Positions 16,806-24,056 of a stretch of 64,000 nucleotides of DNA are shown here, piece by piece. Below the pieces are notes generated by a model. The model ran no database searches, was not told the origin of the DNA, and worked only from the letters and a program-made list of their open reading frames with translations. This DNA comes from Kordia zhangzhouensis (lineage in GTDB: Bacteria; Bacteroidota; Bacteroidia; Flavobacteriales; Flavobacteriaceae), in assembly GCF_001005305.1 (NCBI RefSeq), contig NZ_LBMH01000002.1, positions 1-64,000 on the forward strand, given 5' to 3'. How positions within the stretch are numbered: position 1 is the stretch's first letter; each line of letters begins with the position of its first letter. The position numbers were made by a program, and so were the translations under genes.

Positions 16806-19061
16806 ATGAGTAATAATCCATATAAAAACTTTTCAAAATATATATTACGTACCCCGCTTTTCTCATTCAGTTCTTATCAAAAATTTACTGCTAATAGTGA
16901 AATAAAGGATGAAGACTTTAAAGAAATTTGTAAAAATCCTATTGTGAGAGAAGCTTTATTTTTAGCATCTCCTTCACTATTCGAAGAAATGAACAGATGG
17001 CTCGATGGCGAAATGGATGATGACAAAAAAGTAGAAAAACTTCGCTATTCTATCTTAAAATATATCTCAAGAATGTCTTCTAGATGTACCCCTTTCGGAC
17101 TCTTTGCCGGATGTTCTGTAGGTGAATTTGGAGAAGAAACAGATATTAAGCTTAAAGGTTCTGCCAAAAACAAACGTCATACACGATTGGATATGAACTA
17201 TTTGGTAGCTCTTTCGCAAGATTTAGTACGTAATAAAAAAATTAGAGAGCAACTCCTATTCTATCCAAACTCTAGTATTTACAAGGCTGGACCACAGCTT
17301 CGTTATATAGAGTACAAATACTTTAACAGTAGACGACATCATCATATTGTCGCTGTAGATGACACTGAATATCTAGCTGTTGTCTTAGAAAGAGCATCTC
17401 ATGGAGCTTCGTTGTCAACATTGGCTAGTTTGCTTGTAGACGATGAAATTACTTTGGAAGAAGCTACCGAATTCATAGAAGAATTGGTGTCTAGCCAGTT
17501 ACTCATCAGTGAATTAGAGCCTTCCGTTTCAGGGCCTGAATTCTTAGATCAAATTTGCAGTGTATTAGAACGCTTAGAAGGCGTAGACGGGCTATTAACT
17601 GCACTAAAAGAAGCAGATAAAAAAATTAACGAAATTGACCAATCTATTGGAAACAACCCACAAGTATATTTAGAACTTAGTGAGTTTTTGCAAAAATTAG
17701 AAACAGATTTTGAACTAAAGTTTATGTTCCAAACCGATATGGTTTTGGAAAATACCAAAAACACATTAAGTCAATCTATTGTTGAAGACGTACAAAAAGG
17801 ATTTTCACTACTCAATAGACTTACATTTCCACCTGCAGCGACAACTCTTACTAAATTTAGAGATGCATTTCACGAACGCTTCGAAGAGCGAGAAGTACCA
17901 TTATCTACTGCATTAGACGTTGAAATTGGAATTGGATATAAGCAAGATCAAGGTGCTGGAGATGTTAATCCTCTTGTTGATAATATTGTGATTCCTGGAA
18001 GACAAGCCAAGCACCAAGCGATGGAAATCCGTTGGACTCCAATCAATACATATTTTCAAGATAAACTGATTGAAGCTTTTAAGAATGATGATTACATCAT
18101 CAAAATCACAGAAGAAGACTTTAAAGATTATGACCTTAATTGGGATGATCTTCCCGATACTTTATCATGCATGATTGAAATCTTGGAAGATGCTAATGGA
18201 GAACATAAAATTAAGTATAGCGGCGGCGGCGGATCAAGTGCTGCCAACTTGCTAGGTCGCTTCTGTCACGGAGATCAAGCTCTTTTTGATTATACGCAGG
18301 AAATGGTAGACATGGAAGCGGAAATGAATCAAAATAAAATTTTAGCAGAAATTGTACATTTACCTGAATCAAGAGTTGGAAACATTCTGATGCGTCCTGA
18401 TTTACGTGATTATGAAATTCCGTATTTGGCAAAATCTATCAAAGATGAAGAGCATCAATTGCCAATAGACGATCTTATGGTTTCTGTAAAAAGTCATAGA
18501 AAAGTATTATTACGTTCAAAAAAACATAATAAAGAAATTGTTCCACACTTAACGAATGCGCATAACTATTCGCACAACTCTCTGCCTATTTACCACTTTT
18601 TAGCAGACATGCAAACTCAAGGTATTCGAAGTGGCGTAGGTTTTGGATTAGGCCCTTTTGCAAATGAATATCCGTTTTTACCTCGTGTTGAATTTAACAA
18701 CCTTATTCTTCATGATGCTACATGGAACTTGAAAAAAAGTCATATTCAACCATTATTAAAAGCAAAGAAGGACAATAATAAACTTGCTGAAGCTGTAAAA
18801 GCTTTACGTGATAGCTTAAAAATTCCACAATATGTAATGCTTGCTGATGGCGATAACGAATTGCTTGTAAACTTTGGAAACCTAACTTCCGTACGCATGC
18901 TACTTGACACCGTAGGAAAGCGAGGTGCTTTTAAACTCACTGAATTCCTCTTTAGCGAGCGCGGTGTAGTAAAAGAAGGAGATGAGTACTATACAAACCA
19001 AGTAGTCATTTCATTTTATAACGAACAAAAATTAACTCAAAGTAAGCAAAGCAATGAATAA
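16806..19061 (+). CDS. lanB: Lantibiotic dehydratase, glutamylation (LanB N-terminal) protein
   Basis: From the ATG at 16806 the protein has 751 residues; the longer frame from 16773 overlaps lanC and adds an atypical N-terminus. Family marks include YILRTPLFSFSSYQKF at the start, SRMSSRCTPFGLFAGCSVGE near residue 90, the RLDMNYL segment and the late NYSHNSLPIYHFLADMQTQG. Such proteins use glutamyl-tRNA to glutamylate Ser/Thr of the precursor. The elimination domain that follows in full-length LanB is missing here and is encoded by the next gene, which starts inside this gene's last codons. Confidence 0.9.
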   Translation: MSNNPYKNFSKYILRTPLFSFSSYQKFTANSEIKDEDFKEICKNPIVREALFLASPSLFEEMNRWLDGEMDDDKKVEKLRYSILKYISRMSSRCTPFGLFAGCSVGEFGEETDIKLKGSAKNKRHTRLDMNYLVALSQDLVRNKKIREQLLFYPNSSIYKAGPQLRYIEYKYFNSRRHHHIVAVDDTEYLAVVLERASHGASLSTLASLLVDDEITLEEATEFIEELVSSQLLISELEPSVSGPEFLDQICSVLERLEGVDGLLTALKEADKKINEIDQSIGNNPQVYLELSEFLQKLETDFELKFMFQTDMVLENTKNTLSQSIVEDVQKGFSLLNRLTFPPAATTLTKFRDAFHERFEEREVPLSTALDVEIGIGYKQDQGAGDVNPLVDNIVIPGRQAKHQAMEIRWTPINTYFQDKLIEAFKNDDYIIKITEEDFKDYDLNWDDLPDTLSCMIEILEDANGEHKIKYSGGGGSSAANLLGRFCHGDQALFDYTQEMVDMEAEMNQNKILAEIVHLPESRVGNILMRPDLRDYEIPYLAKSIKDEEHQLPIDDLMVSVKSHRKVLLRSKKHNKEIVPHLTNAHNYSHNSLPIYHFLADMQTQGIRSGVGFGLGPFANEYPFLPRVEFNNLILHDATWNLKKSHIQPLLKAKKDNNKLAEAVKALRDSLKIPQYVMLADGDNELLVNFGNLTSVRMLLDTVGKRGAFKLTEFLFSERGVVKEGDEYYTNQVVISFYNEQKLTQSKQSNE

Positions 19062-19956
19062 CGAAATACAAAGAAATTTTATCCTAGGAGACAGTTGGTT
19101 GTATTATAAAATATATACAGGTCCTAAAACCTGTGATGCTGTGCTCACTGAAATTATAAAACCTGTTGCAGAACAACTGATTGCACACGGAATTATTGAC
19201 AAATGGTTTTTTATTAGATATTCCGATCCGAAACATCATATTCGCGTGCGTTTTCACTATACAAAACCCGAAAACGTAGGAATGATTATCAACGGATTGT
19301 ATCCTAAATTTAAAGAATTTATTGACCAAGATTTGATTTATAAAATTCAAATTGACACGTACCAACGTGAAATTGAGCGTTATGGAGCTAATACCATGGA
19401 GCTAGCTGAAAGTCTATTTTATCATGATAGTAAAATGATTGTTGATTTTATTGATATGATTGAAGGAGATGAAGGAGAAGAACTTCGTTGGTTATTTTCC
19501 ATTCGCGCAATGGATTCTCACTTGACAAGTTATGGATACAACGATGATGAAAAACTAGAAATTATGGATCGTTTAAAAACTGGTTTTGGAAATGAATTCG
19601 GAATGGCACGACCTCTTAAAAAACAGTTGGATGATAAGTTTAGAGCTGAACGTACCAAAATTGAAGAATTTATGATTTTCACTGCCGAAGAAAATCCTGA
19701 TTATTCTCCTATTTTAGAAGTTTTACAACAAAAAGAAGAAGGTATCAAAGATATTGCAGCAGCTATTATCAAACACAAAGAAGAAGAAACCTTAATGATG
19801 CCGTTGGATGATTTGATGGGTAGTTATTTGCACATGTTGATGAACCGCTTATTCAAATCAAAAAACCGTATTCATGAAATGGTTTGTTATGATTTCTTAT
19901 ACCGTTACTATAAATCAATGGTTGCACGTAAAAAACACATGAATAAGAAGAAATAA
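19054..19956 (+). CDS. Thiopeptide-type (SpaB C-terminal) elimination protein, split LanB partner
   Basis: The 300-residue protein matches the SpaB_C / thiopeptide-type bacteriocin biosynthesis family: LGDSWLYYKIYTGPKTCDAV at the start and WFFIRYSDPKHHIRVRFHY near residue 50, with a helical C-terminus. This domain removes glutamate from glutamylated Ser/Thr to give dehydro residues. It overlaps lanB by 8 bp, so the two halves are probably made together and work as one dehydratase. It is cytoplasmic. A strong terminator follows, ending the lanC-lanB-elimination operon. Confidence 0.88.
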   Translation: MNNEIQRNFILGDSWLYYKIYTGPKTCDAVLTEIIKPVAEQLIAHGIIDKWFFIRYSDPKHHIRVRFHYTKPENVGMIINGLYPKFKEFIDQDLIYKIQIDTYQREIERYGANTMELAESLFYHDSKMIVDFIDMIEGDEGEELRWLFSIRAMDSHLTSYGYNDDEKLEIMDRLKTGFGNEFGMARPLKKQLDDKFRAERTKIEEFMIFTAEENPDYSPILEVLQQKEEGIKDIAAAIIKHKEEETLMMPLDDLMGSYLHMLMNRLFKSKNRIHEMVCYDFLYRYYKSMVARKKHMNKKK

Positions 19957-20014
19957 AACTCTTTTAATCACGGTTCACAAAAAGAAAAATTTCTACGTTG
20001 AAAACACATAGTAA

Positions 20015-20041
20015 AGTCTAGTATCATACTAGGCTTTTTTT
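20015..20041 (+). terminator. Terminator of the lanthipeptide modification operon
   Basis: AGTCTAGTAT and ATACTAGGCT pair around a single C, followed by a run of six or more T. It is a rightward terminator 59 bp after the elimination gene. Confidence 0.8.
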
Positions 20042-20148
20042 ATTGTGTACTGTTTATAATGAAGGAAACGTATTTTGTCCTTGTTATTTTTTTTCTACAT
20101 GTAAAACTGTTATACTTGTGTTAGATAAAAGACGCTCAAACTTACTTT

Positions 20149-21882
20149 ATGATGCTACGAAGACCTTTTAATTTTTGTTTTTGGATGTTATTTAGTGTAT
20201 CCATTCTTTTATCTTCAAATCTACATGCACAAAACGATTCACTACAAGGCGAATCGTATGAAGAATTGATACAATTGTACGAAAGTGAACTATTCAAAAA
20301 TGCACTAGACGCAAAATCGTACGCAATTCGAGCAAACCAAAAAGCACATAGTGAAGAGAATGCTGAAAAGATTGCTTGGTCAACCTACTACATTGCATAT
20401 GCCAATAGTTATATTCCCGCACACAAAGAAGCTCTTGTAGCAGTCGATAAAGCCCTTGAATTGGCTTTGCAAATAAAGGACAACTTATTGCTATTTAAAG
20501 GACACAATCTAAAGGGCAACATATTATCTGATAATGATAAAGAATTTGAAGCATTAGACCAATATGAAATTGCTAAAAAATATGCCGAATTAACTTCTGA
20601 TCCTCTAAATACGATTGTGGCAAATGTAAATGTAGCCTTTATCAAAAAAATTCATAAAGATCATGAAGAAGCCATTCAAATTTACAAAGAAAACTTAGCG
20701 ATTTTAGATCAATTAAATACGACTAGTCCAAAAAAAGAGACCTATAAAAAGCAAATATTATTCAATATTGCTGATTCCTACTTACGAATTAAAAAGCCAA
20801 ATGATGCAAAAAAATACAACGATGAAGCATTAAAAATTTGTGACCCAAACAAGTCAACTGCATTTTATTATTTACTTCAAATGAATGAAGCTATTATTAA
20901 TTATCAACATCAAAAATATGATGTAACTATAGCTATTTCTGAAAACGCTGCAAACTATTATAAGAGCATTGATAATGAAGCACAATTAATTGCTCCTTAT
21001 CTGTATCTAGGAAAAAGTAATTTTCAATTGGAAAACTATGAAAAAGCCATTCCTTATTTAGAACAACTTAATGACATCATTGAACGAAATAAAATAGCAT
21101 ACAGCGATCAACAAGAAGCCTATGAAATATTGTATAAATGCTATAATAAATTAGGAAACCATGATGTAGCGAACAACTACTTCGAATCTTATTTAGCGTT
21201 AGATAAAAAAACAGACAGTATTGACCTTAGTGTTAACAACAAAATTCATCAAGAGCATGATATTGTACCCTTAAAAGAAGAAATAAATCAGTTAGACAAT
21301 GTCAACCAACAACAACAAAAACGTGCTGTTTATTTATACTATTCCTTGCTGCTTTTAATGCTTGTTTTAATTGCTTTTGTGATTTGGAACAGACAAAGAC
21401 GTCAAAAAGACAAGCAGCGTTTTAAAGAATTAATGGTCGCAATACAAAAATTAGAAGAGTCAAAGGAAAAATCAAATTCAACAACCATTTCTGCAGAAAG
21501 CCCTACGCCTGTTACAGACGAAAATGCCTTGCAAATTTTAAATGATCTGAAAACATTTGAAGAAAAAAAATTGTATTTGCGCCAGGATTGTACATTAGGA
21601 TATGTTGCTAAAAAGTTAAAAACAAACACGACTTACCTTTCTAGTGTGATTAATACGTATAAAGAAAAATCTTTTAAAGTCTATCTTACAGAATTGCGTA
21701 TCAATGAAGCACTGATTCAACTTAAAAATGACGCAAAATTACGTTCGTATACAATCAAAGCAATCGCCGAAGAGTTTGGTTTTAAGCGTTCTGAAACCTT
21801 TTCGAGAGCCTTTAAATCGCAAACAGGAATATACCCTTCATCATACATCAAAAGTCTTCAAAATCAAGATACTATAAAGTGA
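20149..21882 (+). CDS. Membrane TPR regulator with C-terminal AraC-type DNA-binding domain
   Basis: The 577-residue protein has a signal peptide (ending NLHAQ). TPR repeats cover about residues 40-350 (EKIAWSTYYIAYANSYIPAH, NYEKAIPYLEQLNDIIE), one membrane helix covers about 392-412 (VYLYYSLLLLMLVLIAFVIW), and an AraC-type helix-turn-helix covers about 470-570 (TLGYVAKKLKTNTTYLSSVI, then YTIKAIAEEFGFKRSETFSR). The predicted topology puts the TPR sensor in the periplasm and the DNA-binding domain in the cytoplasm. It sits between the modification operon and two precursor genes, so it probably controls precursor expression. A paralogue at 62000 has the same arrangement. Confidence 0.85.
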   Translation: MMLRRPFNFCFWMLFSVSILLSSNLHAQNDSLQGESYEELIQLYESELFKNALDAKSYAIRANQKAHSEENAEKIAWSTYYIAYANSYIPAHKEALVAVDKALELALQIKDNLLLFKGHNLKGNILSDNDKEFEALDQYEIAKKYAELTSDPLNTIVANVNVAFIKKIHKDHEEAIQIYKENLAILDQLNTTSPKKETYKKQILFNIADSYLRIKKPNDAKKYNDEALKICDPNKSTAFYYLLQMNEAIINYQHQKYDVTIAISENAANYYKSIDNEAQLIAPYLYLGKSNFQLENYEKAIPYLEQLNDIIERNKIAYSDQQEAYEILYKCYNKLGNHDVANNYFESYLALDKKTDSIDLSVNNKIHQEHDIVPLKEEINQLDNVNQQQQKRAVYLYYSLLLLMLVLIAFVIWNRQRRQKDKQRFKELMVAIQKLEESKEKSNSTTISAESPTPVTDENALQILNDLKTFEEKKLYLRQDCTLGYVAKKLKTNTTYLSSVINTYKEKSFKVYLTELRINEALIQLKNDAKLRSYTIKAIAEEFGFKRSETFSRAFKSQTGIYPSSYIKSLQNQDTIK

Positions 21883-21902
21883 CATTTTATAAAATATCAC
21901 TT
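21877..21902. promoter_or_regulatory. Near-perfect 26-bp palindrome before the first precursor
   Basis: AAGTGA and TCACTT flank a palindromic ATTTTATAAAAT core, with a single mismatched pair. It overlaps the regulator's stop codon and lies about 65 bp before the precursor start at 21967. No T tract follows, which favours an operator over a terminator. Confidence 0.45.
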
Positions 21903-21966
21903 ATACATTATGGTATTTACAGAAAGTTTTTGCAAATTGAAAGAGTTTAACTAAACATTTTGCATC

Positions 21967-22209
21967 ATGAAACCCTTAAAATTGAATAAAATCAAAATCT
22001 CAAAACTGAGTGAACCTCATTCTGTAATTGCTGGATTAATCCAAAATGGAGCACAACAAAACCCTAACAATCCGGTACCATTTACGTATGATATTGCTTG
22101 TTTATACACCAAAGATAAAGATGATTCCGATTGTGCCAACCAAACAAATGGTGGCGGCACTATGGGACGAACAGGTATTGCTGCTCCTGCAAATCCAGAT
22201 GGTATCTAA
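21967..22209 (+). CDS. Lanthipeptide-type precursor peptide 1
   Basis: The 80-residue peptide has a leader (MKPLKLNKIKISKLSEPHS) with the K-L-N-K-x-x-I-x-x-L pattern of Bacteroidota class I lanthipeptide precursors. The C-terminal region has two cysteines (in DIACLYTKD and DSDCANQTN), six Ser/Thr (mostly Thr), and a Gly-rich stretch. It lacks the double-glycine site of the second precursor; GLIQNGA around residues 23-29 may be the cleavage region (inference). It follows the membrane regulator and is closed by its own terminator. An overlapping frame at 22046-22240 is a shadow. Confidence 0.7.
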   Translation: MKPLKLNKIKISKLSEPHSVIAGLIQNGAQQNPNNPVPFTYDIACLYTKDKDDSDCANQTNGGGTMGRTGIAAPANPDGI

Positions 22210-22241
22210 AAGACAGATACTATTTAAATTTACAACCTAAT

Positions 22242-22274
22242 GAAGCCTTCCGTAAATTGTGAAGGCTTTTTTTG
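22242..22274 (+). terminator. Terminator of precursor 1
   Basis: GAAGCCTTC and GAAGGCTTT pair around a short loop, followed by an uninterrupted T run. It lies 32 bp after the stop at 22209. Confidence 0.82.
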
Positions 22275-22388
22275 TTAATTAACAAATCTTCTTTCTATTA
22301 TTTAAGCGTTAGATTGTATCTTTATACAAATGACTTCCTCGAAAATTCCTAAAGATTGTGTTTTTTAATAACTAAAAATTTTTAGATC

Positions 22389-22643
22389 ATGAAAAAACAA
22401 AAATTAGGATTAAACAAACTAGCTTTAAAAAAGTCTAGAATTGCAGAGTTAAACGCGTTAAACGCAAAAGGTGGTGAAGAATCAACAAATCCAAGATGTA
22501 TTTTAACAGGATATCTTGATGGGTGTGATGTAACTGCCAATTGTAATACGAATAATGGGTGTGGAACTGGAACCAATAATTGTGGTACTAACGATCCAAC
22601 ATGTAATACGCAAGCTATTTTATCATGTTTGTATGCATGCTAA
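22389..22643 (+). CDS. Cysteine-rich lanthipeptide-type precursor peptide 2
   Basis: The 84-residue peptide has a basic leader (KQKLGLNKLALKKSRIAELN) ending in AKGG at residues 26-29. A 55-residue core follows with eight cysteines, nine threonines and two serines. Many Cys lie close to Thr across Asn/Gly linkers (NCNTNNGCGTGTNNC), allowing up to eight (methyl)lanthionine rings. The double glycine fits cleavage by the C39 peptidase-ABC exporter encoded convergently. Its expression unit is separate from precursor 1, with a terminator on each side. Confidence 0.85.
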   Translation: MKKQKLGLNKLALKKSRIAELNALNAKGGEESTNPRCILTGYLDGCDVTANCNTNNGCGTGTNNCGTNDPTCNTQAILSCLYAC

Positions 22644-22650
22644 AACATAC

Positions 22651-22683
22651 AAAAGCCTCAAGAAAAATTTCTTGAGGCTTTTG
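22651..22683. terminator. Bidirectional terminator between precursor 2 and the exporter operon
   Basis: AAAAGCCTCAAG and CTTGAGGCTTTT form a perfect stem with an A/T-rich loop. Both outer sides give a T run in the respective strand, so it serves the convergent precursor and HlyD genes. Confidence 0.85.
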
Positions 22684-22705
22684 CTATCATGAAAAATTAT
22701 AAAGT

Positions 22706-24055
22706 TTATTTTCTGCTAAACACTTCTCGTAGTTGATAAAAGATACGTTGCATAACTGTTAGTTCTTCTACCACTATTTCGGCTGTTCCTTCCATTTCTT
22801 GCTTAAAGTCTATTTCTTTATCAAATGAACTCTCCAGTGAATCTACTTTTAAATATGCAACATATGATGGTGCCCCTCCTTGCGCATTAAGCTGTGGAAC
22901 TCCCGAAATGTTTACTATTTCACCCGACAAACTTCCCCATTCTTGATAAGGATAACTATCCAGTTTAATAATTACATTTTGTCCTACTTTGATTTTTCCG
23001 GAGTTCTGTACAGGGAACGACACACGACCTATTATACCTTCAATTTTATCAGGAATCACCGTAAAAAGATCTTGTCCTACGGTTACATTCTGGTATTTAG
23101 ACCAAATATCAAAAACAGTTACTTCGCCATCAATAGGTGATTTTAACACAAATTGTTGTTCCCATTGTAAGATTTGATTTTCAACATCCTGCTTGGCTTG
23201 TTCTAAATTTTGATCAGTAGAAATTGCCGAACTCTTATCACCTACTGAAGCTTGACGTAAATTATTTTGTAATGAGAGAATTGTATTTTCATCATTTTCA
23301 ATACTAGCTAACAAACCTTCATATGATCGTTGTGAAGACAAGTATATATTTTCTTGATCTTTATATTCTCGTTCAGATACACTTTTACTCTCATACAAAC
23401 GCTTAAATTTTTCATAGCGTATTTTAGCATTGGCTAATTCAGTTTTGTAATACTCCAACTGATTACGACTATTTTGCAAACGATTGCGCACTCTACCTAA
23501 TTGCAAACGTATATTTGACGCCTGATTTTTATCTTCACTGAAAATAGCATAGTTCAAATATGTTAGGTATTGTGCCCTAAAAGCATTGTATGCTGTTTGA
23601 ATAGGTCCTAATTTAAGTTTAGGCGGAAGCGTATAATTTAAAGAATCAAAATCACTTACATCTGGCTCAAAATCTTTTAGTTTTTTCTTAAGTTTTTGAA
23701 CATCGTTAAAGTTTGCAGTATTTTCAATTACTGCCAAAACTTGATCTGTTTCTACTTTTTGCCCTGCTTCCACAAAAATATTAGCCAATTTCCCTGAAGA
23801 TTTGGCAGCTAAATGTGCGGGTGGGTTTTCAGAAGTAATTGTTACTCTAGCAGGAATAATATCGTTATAACTTATTAAAGCTGATCCTACTAAAAAAAGA
23901 ATAATAATAATTAATACTACCGAAATTCCCCACTGGATTACCCAATTTGGAGCTTGACCTAATATTTCTTTCACCTGATCGGAACGTTCGTCCAAATCAT
24001 TGATTTTTTTGCGTCTCTGCTCTTTTTTTTCTTCTTCGTCTTTCTTCTTAGCCAT
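22706..24055 (-). CDS. HlyD-family adaptor subunit of the peptide exporter
   Basis: The 449-residue protein has a charged cytoplasmic N-terminus and one membrane helix (WGISVVLIIIILFLVGSALI, about residues 43-62). A first lipoyl half-motif follows (GKLANIFVEAGQKVETDQVL), then long coiled-coil helices (about 120-300), a second lipoyl half (LKSPIDGEVTVFD) and a beta-barrel end. It is the periplasmic bridge of a type I-like export system. It begins 1 bp after the ABC exporter's stop, so they form one operon. It probably helps carry processed lanthipeptides across the periplasm; an outer-membrane TolC partner is not in the window. Confidence 0.9.
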   Translation of the reverse strand: MAKKKDEEEKKEQRRKKINDLDERSDQVKEILGQAPNWVIQWGISVVLIIIILFLVGSALISYNDIIPARVTITSENPPAHLAAKSSGKLANIFVEAGQKVETDQVLAVIENTANFNDVQKLKKKLKDFEPDVSDFDSLNYTLPPKLKLGPIQTAYNAFRAQYLTYLNYAIFSEDKNQASNIRLQLGRVRNRLQNSRNQLEYYKTELANAKIRYEKFKRLYESKSVSEREYKDQENIYLSSQRSYEGLLASIENDENTILSLQNNLRQASVGDKSSAISTDQNLEQAKQDVENQILQWEQQFVLKSPIDGEVTVFDIWSKYQNVTVGQDLFTVIPDKIEGIIGRVSFPVQNSGKIKVGQNVIIKLDSYPYQEWGSLSGEIVNISGVPQLNAQGGAPSYVAYLKVDSLESSFDKEIDFKQEMEGTAEIVVEELTVMQRIFYQLREVFSRK

Positions 24056-24056
24056 A

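Noticed and set aside
22046-22240. 64-codon frame overlapping precursor 1
   Set aside because: Out of frame with the recognisable K-L-N-K leader and lacking leader or cysteine features; a shadow.
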